A stretch of 7,986 nucleotides of DNA, taken from the NCBI GenBank assembly GCA_026398545.1, contig JAPLSR010000461.1, positions 1 to 7,986 on the forward strand. Reading direction: 5' to 3'. This DNA comes from Candidatus Sumerlaeota bacterium (GTDB taxonomy: Bacteria; Sumerlaeota; Sumerlaeia; MWCT01). Of the stretch, positions 1-5,584 are shown piece by piece (position 1 is the first letter of the stretch; every line of letters starts with the position of its first letter). The translations under genes were made by a program, and so were the position numbers. The notes under the pieces are model-generated. The model saw only the letters and a program-made list of their open reading frames with translations. It searched no databases and was not told where the DNA came from.

Positions 1-81
1 CATGAGGTTATGGTGTCACGGTTTTCGGAATTTCTGCAAAACCTGCGGCAAAAGGGAGATTCGACTAGTGAGATCTTTTGA
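1..81 (+). CDS. Possible C-terminal end of an unknown protein (partial, enters from left edge)
   Basis: Frame 1 is open from the first base to a TGA at 79-81 and encodes 26 residues. The stretch VSRFSEFLQNLRQKG looks like an amphipathic helix followed by a polar tail, which is plausible as the end of a real protein. Another forward frame is also open for a similar length, so frame choice rests only on composition. If the site at 187-246 is an attC, this would be the end of the gene in the cassette to its left, with 105 bases between stop and attC. No family can be assigned from so short a piece. Confidence 0.3.
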   Translation, partial: HEVMVSRFSEFLQNLRQKGDSTSEIF

Positions 82-186
82 TTGATTTCAGAATAGTAGG
101 TTGATCTTAACAGCAAATAAATACATCTTTGTAAATTGCAAATCTATTTCAAAGAAACAGGCAGGAACAAGCAGTTCCACCACTTC

Positions 187-246
187 AATTAACAAGCGTC
201 TGAAGTGGAGGCGCTGACTACGCGCCACTTAGCCGCGGCGTTATCT
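187..246 (+). other. attC: Integron attC recombination site (59-base element), candidate
   Basis: The 60-base segment has attC architecture. The left core site ends in TAAC (190-193) and the right core site begins with GTTA (240-243); these four bases pair exactly. Inside them are unpaired spacers (194-199 and 233-239). A second paired box follows: CT plus AAGTGG (200-201, 203-208) with CCACTTAG (225-232), 8 pairs interrupted by one extrahelical base, G202, on the left arm. A short terminal stem of CGC/GCG (212-214 with 222-224) closes a 7-base loop, TGACTAC. The extra base on the left arm sets the orientation as R''-L''-L'-R' on the plus strand, with the expected crossover between G240 and T241. 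The core sites deviate from RYYYAAC and GTTRRRY outside the invariant AAC and GTT. The extrahelical base is G on the top strand, where the well-known sites I recall have C. No integrase gene or second attC is visible. Confidence 0.72.
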
Positions 247-295
247 CTCTTGCGGGGACATGCCTCTGTGATGGCAGATTATATTTTTATGAGCG

Positions 296-322
296 TTTAC
301 TGAGCCTGGTACGGCGTATAAT
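296..322 (+). promoter_or_regulatory. Putative promoter of the DUF4258 module, likely giving a leaderless mRNA
   Basis: A perfect TATAAT lies at 317-322, with a weak -35 TTTACT at 296-301 (15-bp spacer). Only six bases (323-328) separate the -10 box from the ATG at 329, so transcription would start at or next to the A of the start codon. No Shine-Dalgarno sequence precedes this ATG, which fits a leaderless message. The -10 is strong by eye; the -35 is uncertain. Confidence 0.5.
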
Positions 323-328
323 TAGTGT

Positions 329-655
329 ATGAGCAATACATTTGAAAAGGTACTGGAGTTGATTCGGTCAGCGGATGTGAAAATATCCGAGCATGGATAC
401 GATGAGCTTGCCGCCGATGGTATTCTCGTGCGAGATGTCATGGTGCACCTGACTGACGGCGCAGTCGTCGAAGATTACCCTGATTATCCGAAGGGTCCGT
501 GTGTTCTGGTGTTGCAAAAAGACGGCGAAGGCAAACCCCTACATGTGGTCTGGGGTATCCCGAAAGGTGCACTTTCTCCAGCCATACTGGTAACCGCCTA
601 TAGGCCCGATCCGAACCTGTGGACGGAGGATTTTATGAGGAGGAAGAAGAAATGA
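329..655 (+). CDS. DUF4258-family protein, probable toxin of a two-gene toxin-antitoxin-like module
   Basis: This 108-residue protein has the usual DUF4258 features. An N-terminal helix is followed by SEHGYDELAADGI (residues 20-32), a helix and strand region ending in VVEDYPDYP, a strand carrying the grouping GKPLHVVWG, and a C-terminal strand with VTAYRPD before a tryptophan and a basic tail (RRKKK). DUF4258 proteins are small, found mostly in bacterial accessory regions, and often sit beside an antitoxin-like gene; some resemble RelE/BrnT-type RNase folds. RNase activity is inferred, not seen. The stop codon overlaps the next ATG as ATGA (652-655), implying translational coupling. The start has a -10 box immediately upstream and no ribosome binding site. 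The position just downstream of an attC-like site fits the frequent capture of such modules by integrons. Confidence 0.85.
   Translation: MSNTFEKVLELIRSADVKISEHGYDELAADGILVRDVMVHLTDGAVVEDYPDYPKGPCVLVLQKDGEGKPLHVVWGIPKGALSPAILVTAYRPDPNLWTEDFMRRKKK
638..643 (+). promoter_or_regulatory. Strong Shine-Dalgarno for the 71-residue partner gene
   Basis: AGGAGG lies 8 bases before the ATG at 652, inside the end of the DUF4258 gene. This fixes the start of the second gene at 652 rather than at an in-frame ATG at 619. It also contrasts with the first gene, which has no such site, so the partner is probably translated more strongly, as expected for an antitoxin. Confidence 0.75.
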
Positions 656-867
656 ACAAGAGACAAAAGACAAAACTAATCCACGAGGGGCAGTACGTGG
701 CGGAAGTTGACGTCGAAGTGGTCGAAGGCGAGACGGGGTGGACCCCGTATTTATCACTTGAAGACGCATACAAGTTGGACGACGTGCGGAACGCCCTGCG
801 ACGCGGGGACATCAAGGGCGCTACAAAACTGGCACGTGTTTTTGCTCTGACCCCGGTGGCTATGTAA
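652..867 (+). CDS. Small partner of DUF4258 protein, probable antitoxin
   Basis: This 71-residue protein starts MNKRQKTKLIHEGQYVAEVD. A beta-rich N-terminal half (EGQYVAEVDVEVVE, residues 12-25) leads into GWTPYLSLEDAYKLDDVRNA and then a helical segment with ALRRGDIKGATKLARVFALTPVA. I recognise this as a recurring small protein found next to DUF4258 genes, with the conserved grouping TPYLSLEDAYKLDDVR. It has no obvious helix-turn-helix. The antitoxin role is inferred from gene order, the 4-base ATGA overlap with the upstream gene, and small size. It could instead be an accessory binding partner. No attC-like structure or good terminator follows it before the pseudopilin promoter. Confidence 0.8.
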   Translation: MNKRQKTKLIHEGQYVAEVDVEVVEGETGWTPYLSLEDAYKLDDVRNALRRGDIKGATKLARVFALTPVAM

Positions 868-958
868 GTGTACGATCAGCGAACCACGGGCTGCAGCCGA
901 TTCTACGAAATCTACGGAAAAAAAATATTAGGCAATTGTTGAAGTCGATAAAAAAGCC

Positions 959-994
959 TTGACGTTCAAGCCGTTTTGTCCCATAAAATATAAT
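959..994 (+). promoter_or_regulatory. Putative promoter of the pseudopilin operon
   Basis: TTGACG (959-964) is followed after 17 bp by CATAAA (982-987). A perfect TATAAT (989-994) lies just beyond but would need a 24-bp spacer from TTGACG, so two overlapping -10 choices exist. The leader of about 60 bases contains a purine run of alternating AG (about 1000-1020) and a small hairpin (GCCC 1030-1033 with GGGC 1044-1047). Translation signals are modest: GGTGA at 1048-1052, 6 bases before the ATG at 1059. The rest of 868-1058 shows no gene. Confidence 0.5.
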
Positions 995-1058
995 TGGTAA
1001 AAAGAGAGAGAGAAAGAGCAGTTTATTTTGCCCTGAAAAAACGGGGCGGTGATTTTGT

Positions 1059-1580
1059 ATGTCAAGGTTTTATGGAAATAGACGTGGCGGGTTTACCGCG
1101 CTGGAGATTGTCATCGTCCTGATGATACTTTCCATCTTCTCAACATTTGCCATTCTTTCCTATCAATCTTACAAAAAGCAGGCGCGGCTCAGGAGCGCCG
1201 CCCAGTCGCTCCAATCCACCTTGAGCACGGCGCGGATGCTGTCAATCAATCAAAATACAAACTTTCAGGTGCGCATCGATATTAACAATGGCAATTTCTG
1301 GATAGACAGACTTGACGGGTCGGGGAGAATCGTCAAACCGAAGGTGACGGGTGTGAACTGGCTGCCGGATGATGTCCTCTTTACCGAGGTGCAGAAGAAT
1401 GGCGCATCTGTTTATTCTGGCATTATCCCGATTTTGTTCCGCGCCAATGGCACATCAGAATACACGTCTATTTACATAGTCGGGGCGAACACGGACACAT
1501 CCATCGGGGAGAATTATTTCACCATACGTATTTATCCCTCCACCGGTCTCACCCATACATACAAGAACCAGCGAAGATAA
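1059..1580 (+). CDS. gspH: GspH/FimT-family minor pseudopilin
   Basis: This 173-residue prepilin-like protein belongs to the type II secretion (GspH) or type IV pilus (FimT) minor pilin group. The leader ends in RRGG (residues 8-11), and prepilin peptidase should cut before F12. The mature start FTALEIVIVLMILSIF has Glu at +5 (E16), needed for docking between subunits. The hydrophobic helix continues into an amphipathic part (YKKQARLRSAAQSLQSTLSTAR) typical of GspH/FimT. The C-terminal half is a beta-rich globular domain that includes FRANGTSEYTSIYI, a pattern common near the end of this family. The protein would be inner-membrane anchored and enter the pseudopilus tip. It is first in a four-gene operon in the classical H-I-J-K order; that order favours GspH over FimT. 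The next gene starts 13 bases downstream. Confidence 0.85.
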   Translation: MSRFYGNRRGGFTALEIVIVLMILSIFSTFAILSYQSYKKQARLRSAAQSLQSTLSTARMLSINQNTNFQVRIDINNGNFWIDRLDGSGRIVKPKVTGVNWLPDDVLFTEVQKNGASVYSGIIPILFRANGTSEYTSIYIVGANTDTSIGENYFTIRIYPSTGLTHTYKNQRR

Positions 1581-1593
1581 CACTGACATTGAT

Positions 1594-2064
1594 ATGAGAA
1601 AAATAAGCCCCACTTTTTTTGCAGTCCATTTCCCTGTTAAAATGTTTGCATGGAGAAGAGGGTATTCCCTTATTGAAGTCCTTGTGAGTGTGGCGATTCT
1701 TCTGGCTGGCATCATCTCAATTGTCAATTTTTTCCCCCTTGGTTTGAAGGCGCAATATCGGGCGGGGGACATCTCCCATGCGGCGCTTCTGGCGCAGATG
1801 AAGGCGGAGGAGATAAGGAGGGATTGTGACCGTGCGGGGCGCATGATTGCCACCATTCGTGACCTGCACTCACCAACGGAGCCCATCACATTTCCCAATG
1901 AGCCCCGCTTCGCCTATTGTTTCTGCGGTATTTCACTGCTGAACCCTCATAATGACCCGAGCGACCCGAGGAGCGCCTTCGGCGTGGCACGGGTCATTAT
2001 CATGTATAGTAAGGAATACAGGGGAAGGAATGAGGTCTTGTACGAACTGCGGTTTGACCAGTGA
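1594..2064 (+). CDS. gspI: GspI/PilV-family minor pseudopilin
   Basis: This protein of 156 residues (140 if started at Met17) has a clear class III prepilin signal. WRRG (20-23) precedes the predicted cut, and the mature protein begins YSLIEVLVSVAILLAGIISI with Glu at +5 (E28). A short helix with AALLAQMKAEEIRRDC follows, matching the GspI/PilV pattern in which A-x-x-x-A/E residues continue the pilin helix. The rest is a small beta domain ending VLYELRFDQ. The start is unsure. The ATG at 1594 gives a 23-residue leader; the ATG at 1642 gives MFAWRRG, a more typical 7-residue leader. Neither has a convincing ribosome binding site. The stop overlaps the GTG of the next gene (GTGA, 2061-2064). 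In type II secretion GspI bridges GspJ and GspK in the tip complex. Confidence 0.83.
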   Translation: MRKISPTFFAVHFPVKMFAWRRGYSLIEVLVSVAILLAGIISIVNFFPLGLKAQYRAGDISHAALLAQMKAEEIRRDCDRAGRMIATIRDLHSPTEPITFPNEPRFAYCFCGISLLNPHNDPSDPRSAFGVARVIIMYSKEYRGRNEVLYELRFDQ

Positions 2065-2978
2065 GCGGGCGTGATATGAGACGATATCTTTCCATACGAT
2101 TCGGGGTATCCATGATAGAGATGCTGGTGGCGCTTGCCGTTGCGGGCGTCTTCCTTGCCGGCGTGCTGGAGACATTTGTCTCAATTATCCGAGCCTCGGA
2201 CATGGCAGAGACCCAGCTGGAGGCGGTTGCCAATGCCCGCACCGCCTTAGAGCGGATGTCCGTGGACATCAAAGCCGCCCGCATTGACCCGCGGCGCCCC
2301 ATCCAGACCTTTCATGGGATTCATACAGACCTTACCTATGGCGATGGGATTGATAATGATGAGGATGGGCGTGTGGATGAGGAGGTCCATAACGGTAGTG
2401 ATGATGACGGCGACTACCAGGTGATGAACGACGACCTGCATGAGAGTCTGGGCGGCGGGTTTATAGAGCGTCCTGTCCTTGTGAACATGGCAGACCTCGG
2501 AGACCGCCATGTGGATGAGGATTGTCGTTTCTCGGCGGACACCCTTGATTTCATCACCTTTCCAGACCCGAATAATCCCGGTTATCGTGAACAGACCATC
2601 AGTTATGAGTTAACGACCTTTGACGGTCAGCCCAATGTCCTTGTCCGCCATGTCACCTATAACCCTCATGACCCCCAGAATATCCGCACAGAGTTTGACC
2701 CTATTGCCTTCAATGTCCTTTCCCTAAGCCTTCTTTACTGGGACCCCAACCGGATTCCGATGAACTGGGTCACATCATGGGATTCCCTTTATGCGCCCTT
2801 TTTCCCTGACCCCCAGATTGAACTCCCTGTGGAGGTTCATATAAGCGTTACCGTTTATGCTGGCAGTGCGCCATTTAATGAATACAAACCCGGTCAGAGG
2901 GTGGAAACGGTCACCCTTGAGACCACAGTGAATATTGAGCAAGTGTTGAAAGATGAACGCTACCGGAACTTATTATAA
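2061..2978 (+). CDS. gspJ: GspJ/PulJ-family minor pseudopilin with an Asp-rich calcium-binding-like insert
   Basis: This 305-residue protein has a prepilin leader ending in RFG (13-15). The mature start is VSMIEMLVALAVAGVFLAGV, with Glu at +5 (E20). The following helix, with ANARTALERMSVDIKAARID (57-76), is the usual GspJ continuation. Residues 95-118 form an acidic loop containing DGIDNDEDGRVDEEV, resembling EF-hand or thrombospondin type 3 calcium loops. A long beta-rich C-terminal domain follows with ISYELTTFDGQPNVLVRH (about 200-217), the common 'Y.l......L.R' strand pair of GspJ. Length is above the usual of about 200. The start is GTG at 2061 overlapping the gspI stop, or ATG at 2076, which would give a 10-residue leader. 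The gene overlaps gspK by 26 bases. GspJ is expected to bind GspI and GspK at the tip. Confidence 0.85.
   Translation: MSGRDMRRYLSIRFGVSMIEMLVALAVAGVFLAGVLETFVSIIRASDMAETQLEAVANARTALERMSVDIKAARIDPRRPIQTFHGIHTDLTYGDGIDNDEDGRVDEEVHNGSDDDGDYQVMNDDLHESLGGGFIERPVLVNMADLGDRHVDEDCRFSADTLDFITFPDPNNPGYREQTISYELTTFDGQPNVLVRHVTYNPHDPQNIRTEFDPIAFNVLSLSLLYWDPNRIPMNWVTSWDSLYAPFFPDPQIELPVEVHISVTVYAGSAPFNEYKPGQRVETVTLETTVNIEQVLKDERYRNLL
2343..2414 (+). other. Calcium-binding-like acidic loop in GspJ
   Basis: GspJ codons 95-118 encode DGIDNDEDGRVDEEV plus a second acidic patch, GSDDDGD. The D-x-D/N-x-D-G spacing matches metal-coordinating loops of the EF-hand and thrombospondin type 3 kind. A near copy, DGLDNDHDGRVD, occurs in GspK (codons 192-203). 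Metal binding is inferred from spacing of acidic residues only. Confidence 0.6.
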
Positions 2979-5322
2979 GAGATGCCGTGGTGCCGGGCGC
3001 GAGGCGGGTGCCACCCTTCTCATCGTCCTTGTGATTCTTTCAATCCTCGCCCTGATTGCCACAACCCTCTCATTCACTTCCCGCCTTGAGGTGATATCAT
3101 CGGCGAATTTTGCCGAGGGGCTGCAAGCGCGCATGGCTGCCGCAACGGGCGTTCAGGCATCGACGCCGCTCCTCCCCCAGGGCATCCCATATGCCGCCTA
3201 TTCCCAGCGCTGGGCTGTTCAGACATCAGCCAACTTCGCTGACGTGGCAACGAGGGCTGAAGGCATCCTGCGGGAGGGCTCGCAGGGTTCCCACCTCGCC
3301 GATATTGTGATTGAGGACGAATCTGCCAAGGTGAACATTAACACCTCAAGTGAGGAATTTCTCAAAAATGCCTTTGCCTCCATCCTGAAGAGTCATCAAC
3401 TTTCCCCCGCCCCAGCCGCATCGCTGGCAAAAGAGATTGTTGCCTACCGGCTTGGACCTGATGGCAAACCCGGCGTTACAGGCAAGGATGATGATGGTGA
3501 CAGCCCATTTTCCGATGTGACTAAGGACGGTCTTGATAATGACCATGATGGGCGGGTGGATAATCCTGAGGAGGCGCTCATCAAGACCGCCAGTCAGGAA
3601 CAAGAAAATAATCAATCCGGGAATATGCCGGTCAGCGGGGGCGGGCAAGAGAATGTCAGCGCTCAGAAAGGGGTGGATGAGCCGGATGAGTTCATACCTG
3701 ACCCCTCGCGAGCGCCCAATGGCGATGACAGACCATTTCTATCCCTCGCCGAGTTGCACACACTCCCATCGATGACAAATGAACTGTATGAGACGCTGGC
3801 TCCCTACCTCACAGTTTATTCCACAAGTGAACCGGTCTATTCCCTGAACGGGAGTTCGGTGGAAAAGGTGGATGCCAATACTGCCACGGCGCAGGAAATT
3901 TACGAAGCCCTTCTCAGGCGATTCCCCGACCGGGAACAAAATCTGCTTAAACAGTTCGCCGTGAATATCGTGGATGCGGGGGATGCGGATTCCATACCCA
4001 CCCAGTTGCCGGGAGATTCATCCGACTATCCAATACTCGGCACAGAAATGACCCCATATATCAACGAAGTCTGGCCTGATTCTGTGACGGACGAGAAAGA
4101 TGGGGATGACGGTCAGTATGTGGAACTCTTCAATCCTTACGATGAGGACATGGCGGTGGATGGGTGGGAGGTTGAGGCGGGAGGCTCCACCGTTATTCTT
4201 AATGGACAGATAGCCGCCAGGGGGTATATCGTTGTCACGGATGATTATAACAATCAAAATGACCCCACTCCAGAGGATATCAAGGGATATGGCAGCCTTT
4301 ATGACATTTTTGGCGTGGTGCAGGGAGGTTCGGCGCGCAGGATTATTGAAAAACGCGATTTTAATATCCCGAATGATTCCGGCATTGTGCATTTGAGGGA
4401 CAGGGATGGACACCTGATTGATTATTTTTCATACAGTGACGGAACCTTCAGGGGTGTTAAGAAGAGTTTTCAGAGGGATGACCCGCGGGTGCGACTCGCC
4501 ACATGGGCATTCTGCACACCGCTGAATACCAACAGTAATTACCAGAACTCCCCACAGAAGGCGGGGGAGTTGGCGCCCTTTAAGGTTCGGGACAGGCTTT
4601 TTGAGAGCCCTGTTGACCTGATGGAAGTCTTTGCGGGGTACTCAAGTCTTATGAAGGCGGATACACGGGCGCTCGCTCTGAATGCGGGCAGGACCTGGGC
4701 ATTACCCGTGATTGATGCCGCCGGCGCCAATGAGCTGGACCTCCGCCTTGTGGATATTTTCACCATCAGAAGTCGCGTCCGACTTGGGGCTGAAAAGATT
4801 ATTGAGACTCTGGGACGCGTGGATGAGGATGACCTTTACAGGCTCATGGCAAAGGAGCAGGCGCCGGAATATGAGTATGGGCGATTGAACCTGAATACAG
4901 TGTCGCGGGAGGTTCTATGGGCTGTGCCGGGACTTGAACCGCGTTTTATTGACCATGTGGAGCAGTATCGTCAGAAGGTTGAGCAGGCGGTGGGGCGGGG
5001 TGAGAAAGATGCGCCAGCCGCCCCGTTTGAGAATGTGACGGATGTGGCGCGTCTTGCCATGACCTTTTCACGGAGTGAGGGCGGGCTCAAGGAATCAAGC
5101 CGGCAGGAGATACTGGAGCGCCTGCGGGCATTTTTGCCATATGTGACAGTGAGCTCCACGTCCTTCATGATTTATTCCGAAAACCATTTCAGGACGCCGC
5201 GGCGGACAGGGGAGACGCCGGAGGATATTCGCAATCCTGCGTGCTCCACCGTGCGGGCGCTCATACAGGTCGTGCCCGGCGGCGCACCCCATATTATCGA
5301 CTGGTGCTACCTTTCACAATAA
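2953..5322 (+). CDS. gspK: Very large GspK-family minor pseudopilin with inserted lamin-tail-like domain
   Basis: This 789-residue protein is more than twice the usual GspK length of about 320. The leader ends REAG (16-19), and the mature start ATLLIVLVILSILALIATTL lacks Glu at +5, which is the known signature of GspK, the tip subunit. Helix-hairpin-helix-like N-x-N/A-T segments appear three times: AKVNINTSSEEF (125-136), EKVDANTATAQEIYEALL (304-321) and GRLNLNTVSREVLWAVPGLE (643-662). FLSLAELHTLPSM (262-274) and ending strands LTVYSTSEPVYS (286-297) and VTVSSTSFMIYS (731-742) suggest two GspK-like modules. Between them, residues about 368-495 resemble a lamin tail domain. An acidic calcium-like motif (178-207) and a Q/N/G-rich linker (about 213-240) lie in the first half. 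The start at 2953 overlaps gspJ. Expected role: cap of the pseudopilus, possibly contacting substrate or envelope. Confidence 0.85.
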   Translation: MNATGTYYKRCRGAGREAGATLLIVLVILSILALIATTLSFTSRLEVISSANFAEGLQARMAAATGVQASTPLLPQGIPYAAYSQRWAVQTSANFADVATRAEGILREGSQGSHLADIVIEDESAKVNINTSSEEFLKNAFASILKSHQLSPAPAASLAKEIVAYRLGPDGKPGVTGKDDDGDSPFSDVTKDGLDNDHDGRVDNPEEALIKTASQEQENNQSGNMPVSGGGQENVSAQKGVDEPDEFIPDPSRAPNGDDRPFLSLAELHTLPSMTNELYETLAPYLTVYSTSEPVYSLNGSSVEKVDANTATAQEIYEALLRRFPDREQNLLKQFAVNIVDAGDADSIPTQLPGDSSDYPILGTEMTPYINEVWPDSVTDEKDGDDGQYVELFNPYDEDMAVDGWEVEAGGSTVILNGQIAARGYIVVTDDYNNQNDPTPEDIKGYGSLYDIFGVVQGGSARRIIEKRDFNIPNDSGIVHLRDRDGHLIDYFSYSDGTFRGVKKSFQRDDPRVRLATWAFCTPLNTNSNYQNSPQKAGELAPFKVRDRLFESPVDLMEVFAGYSSLMKADTRALALNAGRTWALPVIDAAGANELDLRLVDIFTIRSRVRLGAEKIIETLGRVDEDDLYRLMAKEQAPEYEYGRLNLNTVSREVLWAVPGLEPRFIDHVEQYRQKVEQAVGRGEKDAPAAPFENVTDVARLAMTFSRSEGGLKESSRQEILERLRAFLPYVTVSSTSFMIYSENHFRTPRRTGETPEDIRNPACSTVRALIQVVPGGAPHIIDWCYLSQ
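3484..3573 (+). other. Calcium-binding-like acidic motif in GspK
   Basis: GspK codons 178-207 carry KDDDGDSPFSDV followed by KDGLDNDHDGRVDNPEE. The second part nearly repeats the GspJ motif. In the enterotoxigenic E. coli GspK structure, calcium ions stabilise the domain, so metal binding here is reasonable, though these exact loops are not the same sequence as far as I can tell by eye. Confidence 0.6.
4054..4437 (+). other. Lamin-tail-like (LTD) domain encoded within gspK
   Basis: GspK codons 368-495 follow the order of a bacterial lamin tail domain. PYINEVWPDS is the first strand; DGQYVELFNPYDEDMAVDGW is the diagnostic 'wiEL.Np.d..vdl.gW' segment; GQIAARGYIVVTDD is the 'i.agGy.vv..d' strand. 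After a longer loop, DSGIVHLRDRDGHLIDYFSY matches the 'd.v.L.d..G.lvD...Y' end. In bacteria this Ig-fold domain occurs in exported, surface or nuclease proteins. Its presence inside a pseudopilin tip subunit is the unusual part. Confidence 0.72.
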
Positions 5323-5333
5323 CCTTCCCGAAA

Positions 5334-5348
5334 GAAAATGGAGCAAAT
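5334..5348 (+). repeat. 15-bp direct repeat, copy 1 (between gspK and hicB)
   Basis: GAAAATGGAGCAAAT occurs here and again, exact and in the same orientation, at 6086-6100. Both copies follow a TTCC-C/G-GAAA-like stretch at slightly different spacing. The copies bracket the hicAB pair and most of the gap that follows. This copy ends on the last base of the hicB stop codon. Confidence 0.7.
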
Positions 5349-5584
5349 CACGCCAAGATTAAAGCATTCACCAATTCTCTGCCGGTGAGCGGAGACGGCA
5401 GTGGTTTGCCATCCTGATGATACAGATTTATTGTCTCTTCTATGATATGGCATAATTCATTGAATACTTCATGCTCATCGCTTCCATGGCAGCCGCCATA
5501 AAAAAGCTCCGGACAGCTGCCGATGAAGCATCCATCTTTCTCGGACCACTCGATAATCTTTACATATCTGGCTTCTTCATTCAT
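5348..5584 (-). CDS. hicB: HicB-family antitoxin
   Basis: This 78-residue protein has the HicB partial RNase H-like fold. The N-terminal strand region ends KIIEWSEKDGCFIGSCPELF (9-28), matching the family pattern 'y.v.iewseeDg.fia.vPel'. Then comes GGCHGSDEHEVFNELCHIIEETINLYHQDGKPLP, the usual helix and 'dG.plP' turn. It lacks a C-terminal DNA-binding domain, so it is the short HicB form; such forms neutralise HicA by direct contact. The ATG at 5584 overlaps the hicA stop as ATGA (5584-5581), and a strong GAGGAGG ribosome binding site lies at 5598-5592 within the hicA end. The gene converges on gspK with 25 bases between stops and no visible terminator. Confidence 0.9.
   Translation of the reverse strand: MNEEARYVKIIEWSEKDGCFIGSCPELFYGGCHGSDEHEVFNELCHIIEETINLYHQDGKPLPSPLTGRELVNALILA

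Noticed and set aside
887..930. Rho-independent terminator after the 71-residue gene (GGCTGCAGCC followed by an A-rich run)
   Set aside because: The palindrome at 889-898 leaves only a 3-bp stem once a loop is allowed, and the run that follows is A rather than T on the coding strand.
868..1058. A second attC after the DUF4258 module, which would make it a complete cassette
   Set aside because: No TAAC...GTTA pair with an inner paired box could be found; the fragments resembling attC boxes near 925 and 965 do not form the fold.
1455..1898. Minus-strand ORF of 147 codons across the gspH-gspI junction
   Set aside because: It is antisense to two clear prepilin-like genes and its translation has no recognisable fold or conserved pattern.
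5323..5347. Bidirectional terminator between gspK and hicB
   Set aside because: The 25-base gap has no stem-loop or T-run on either strand.
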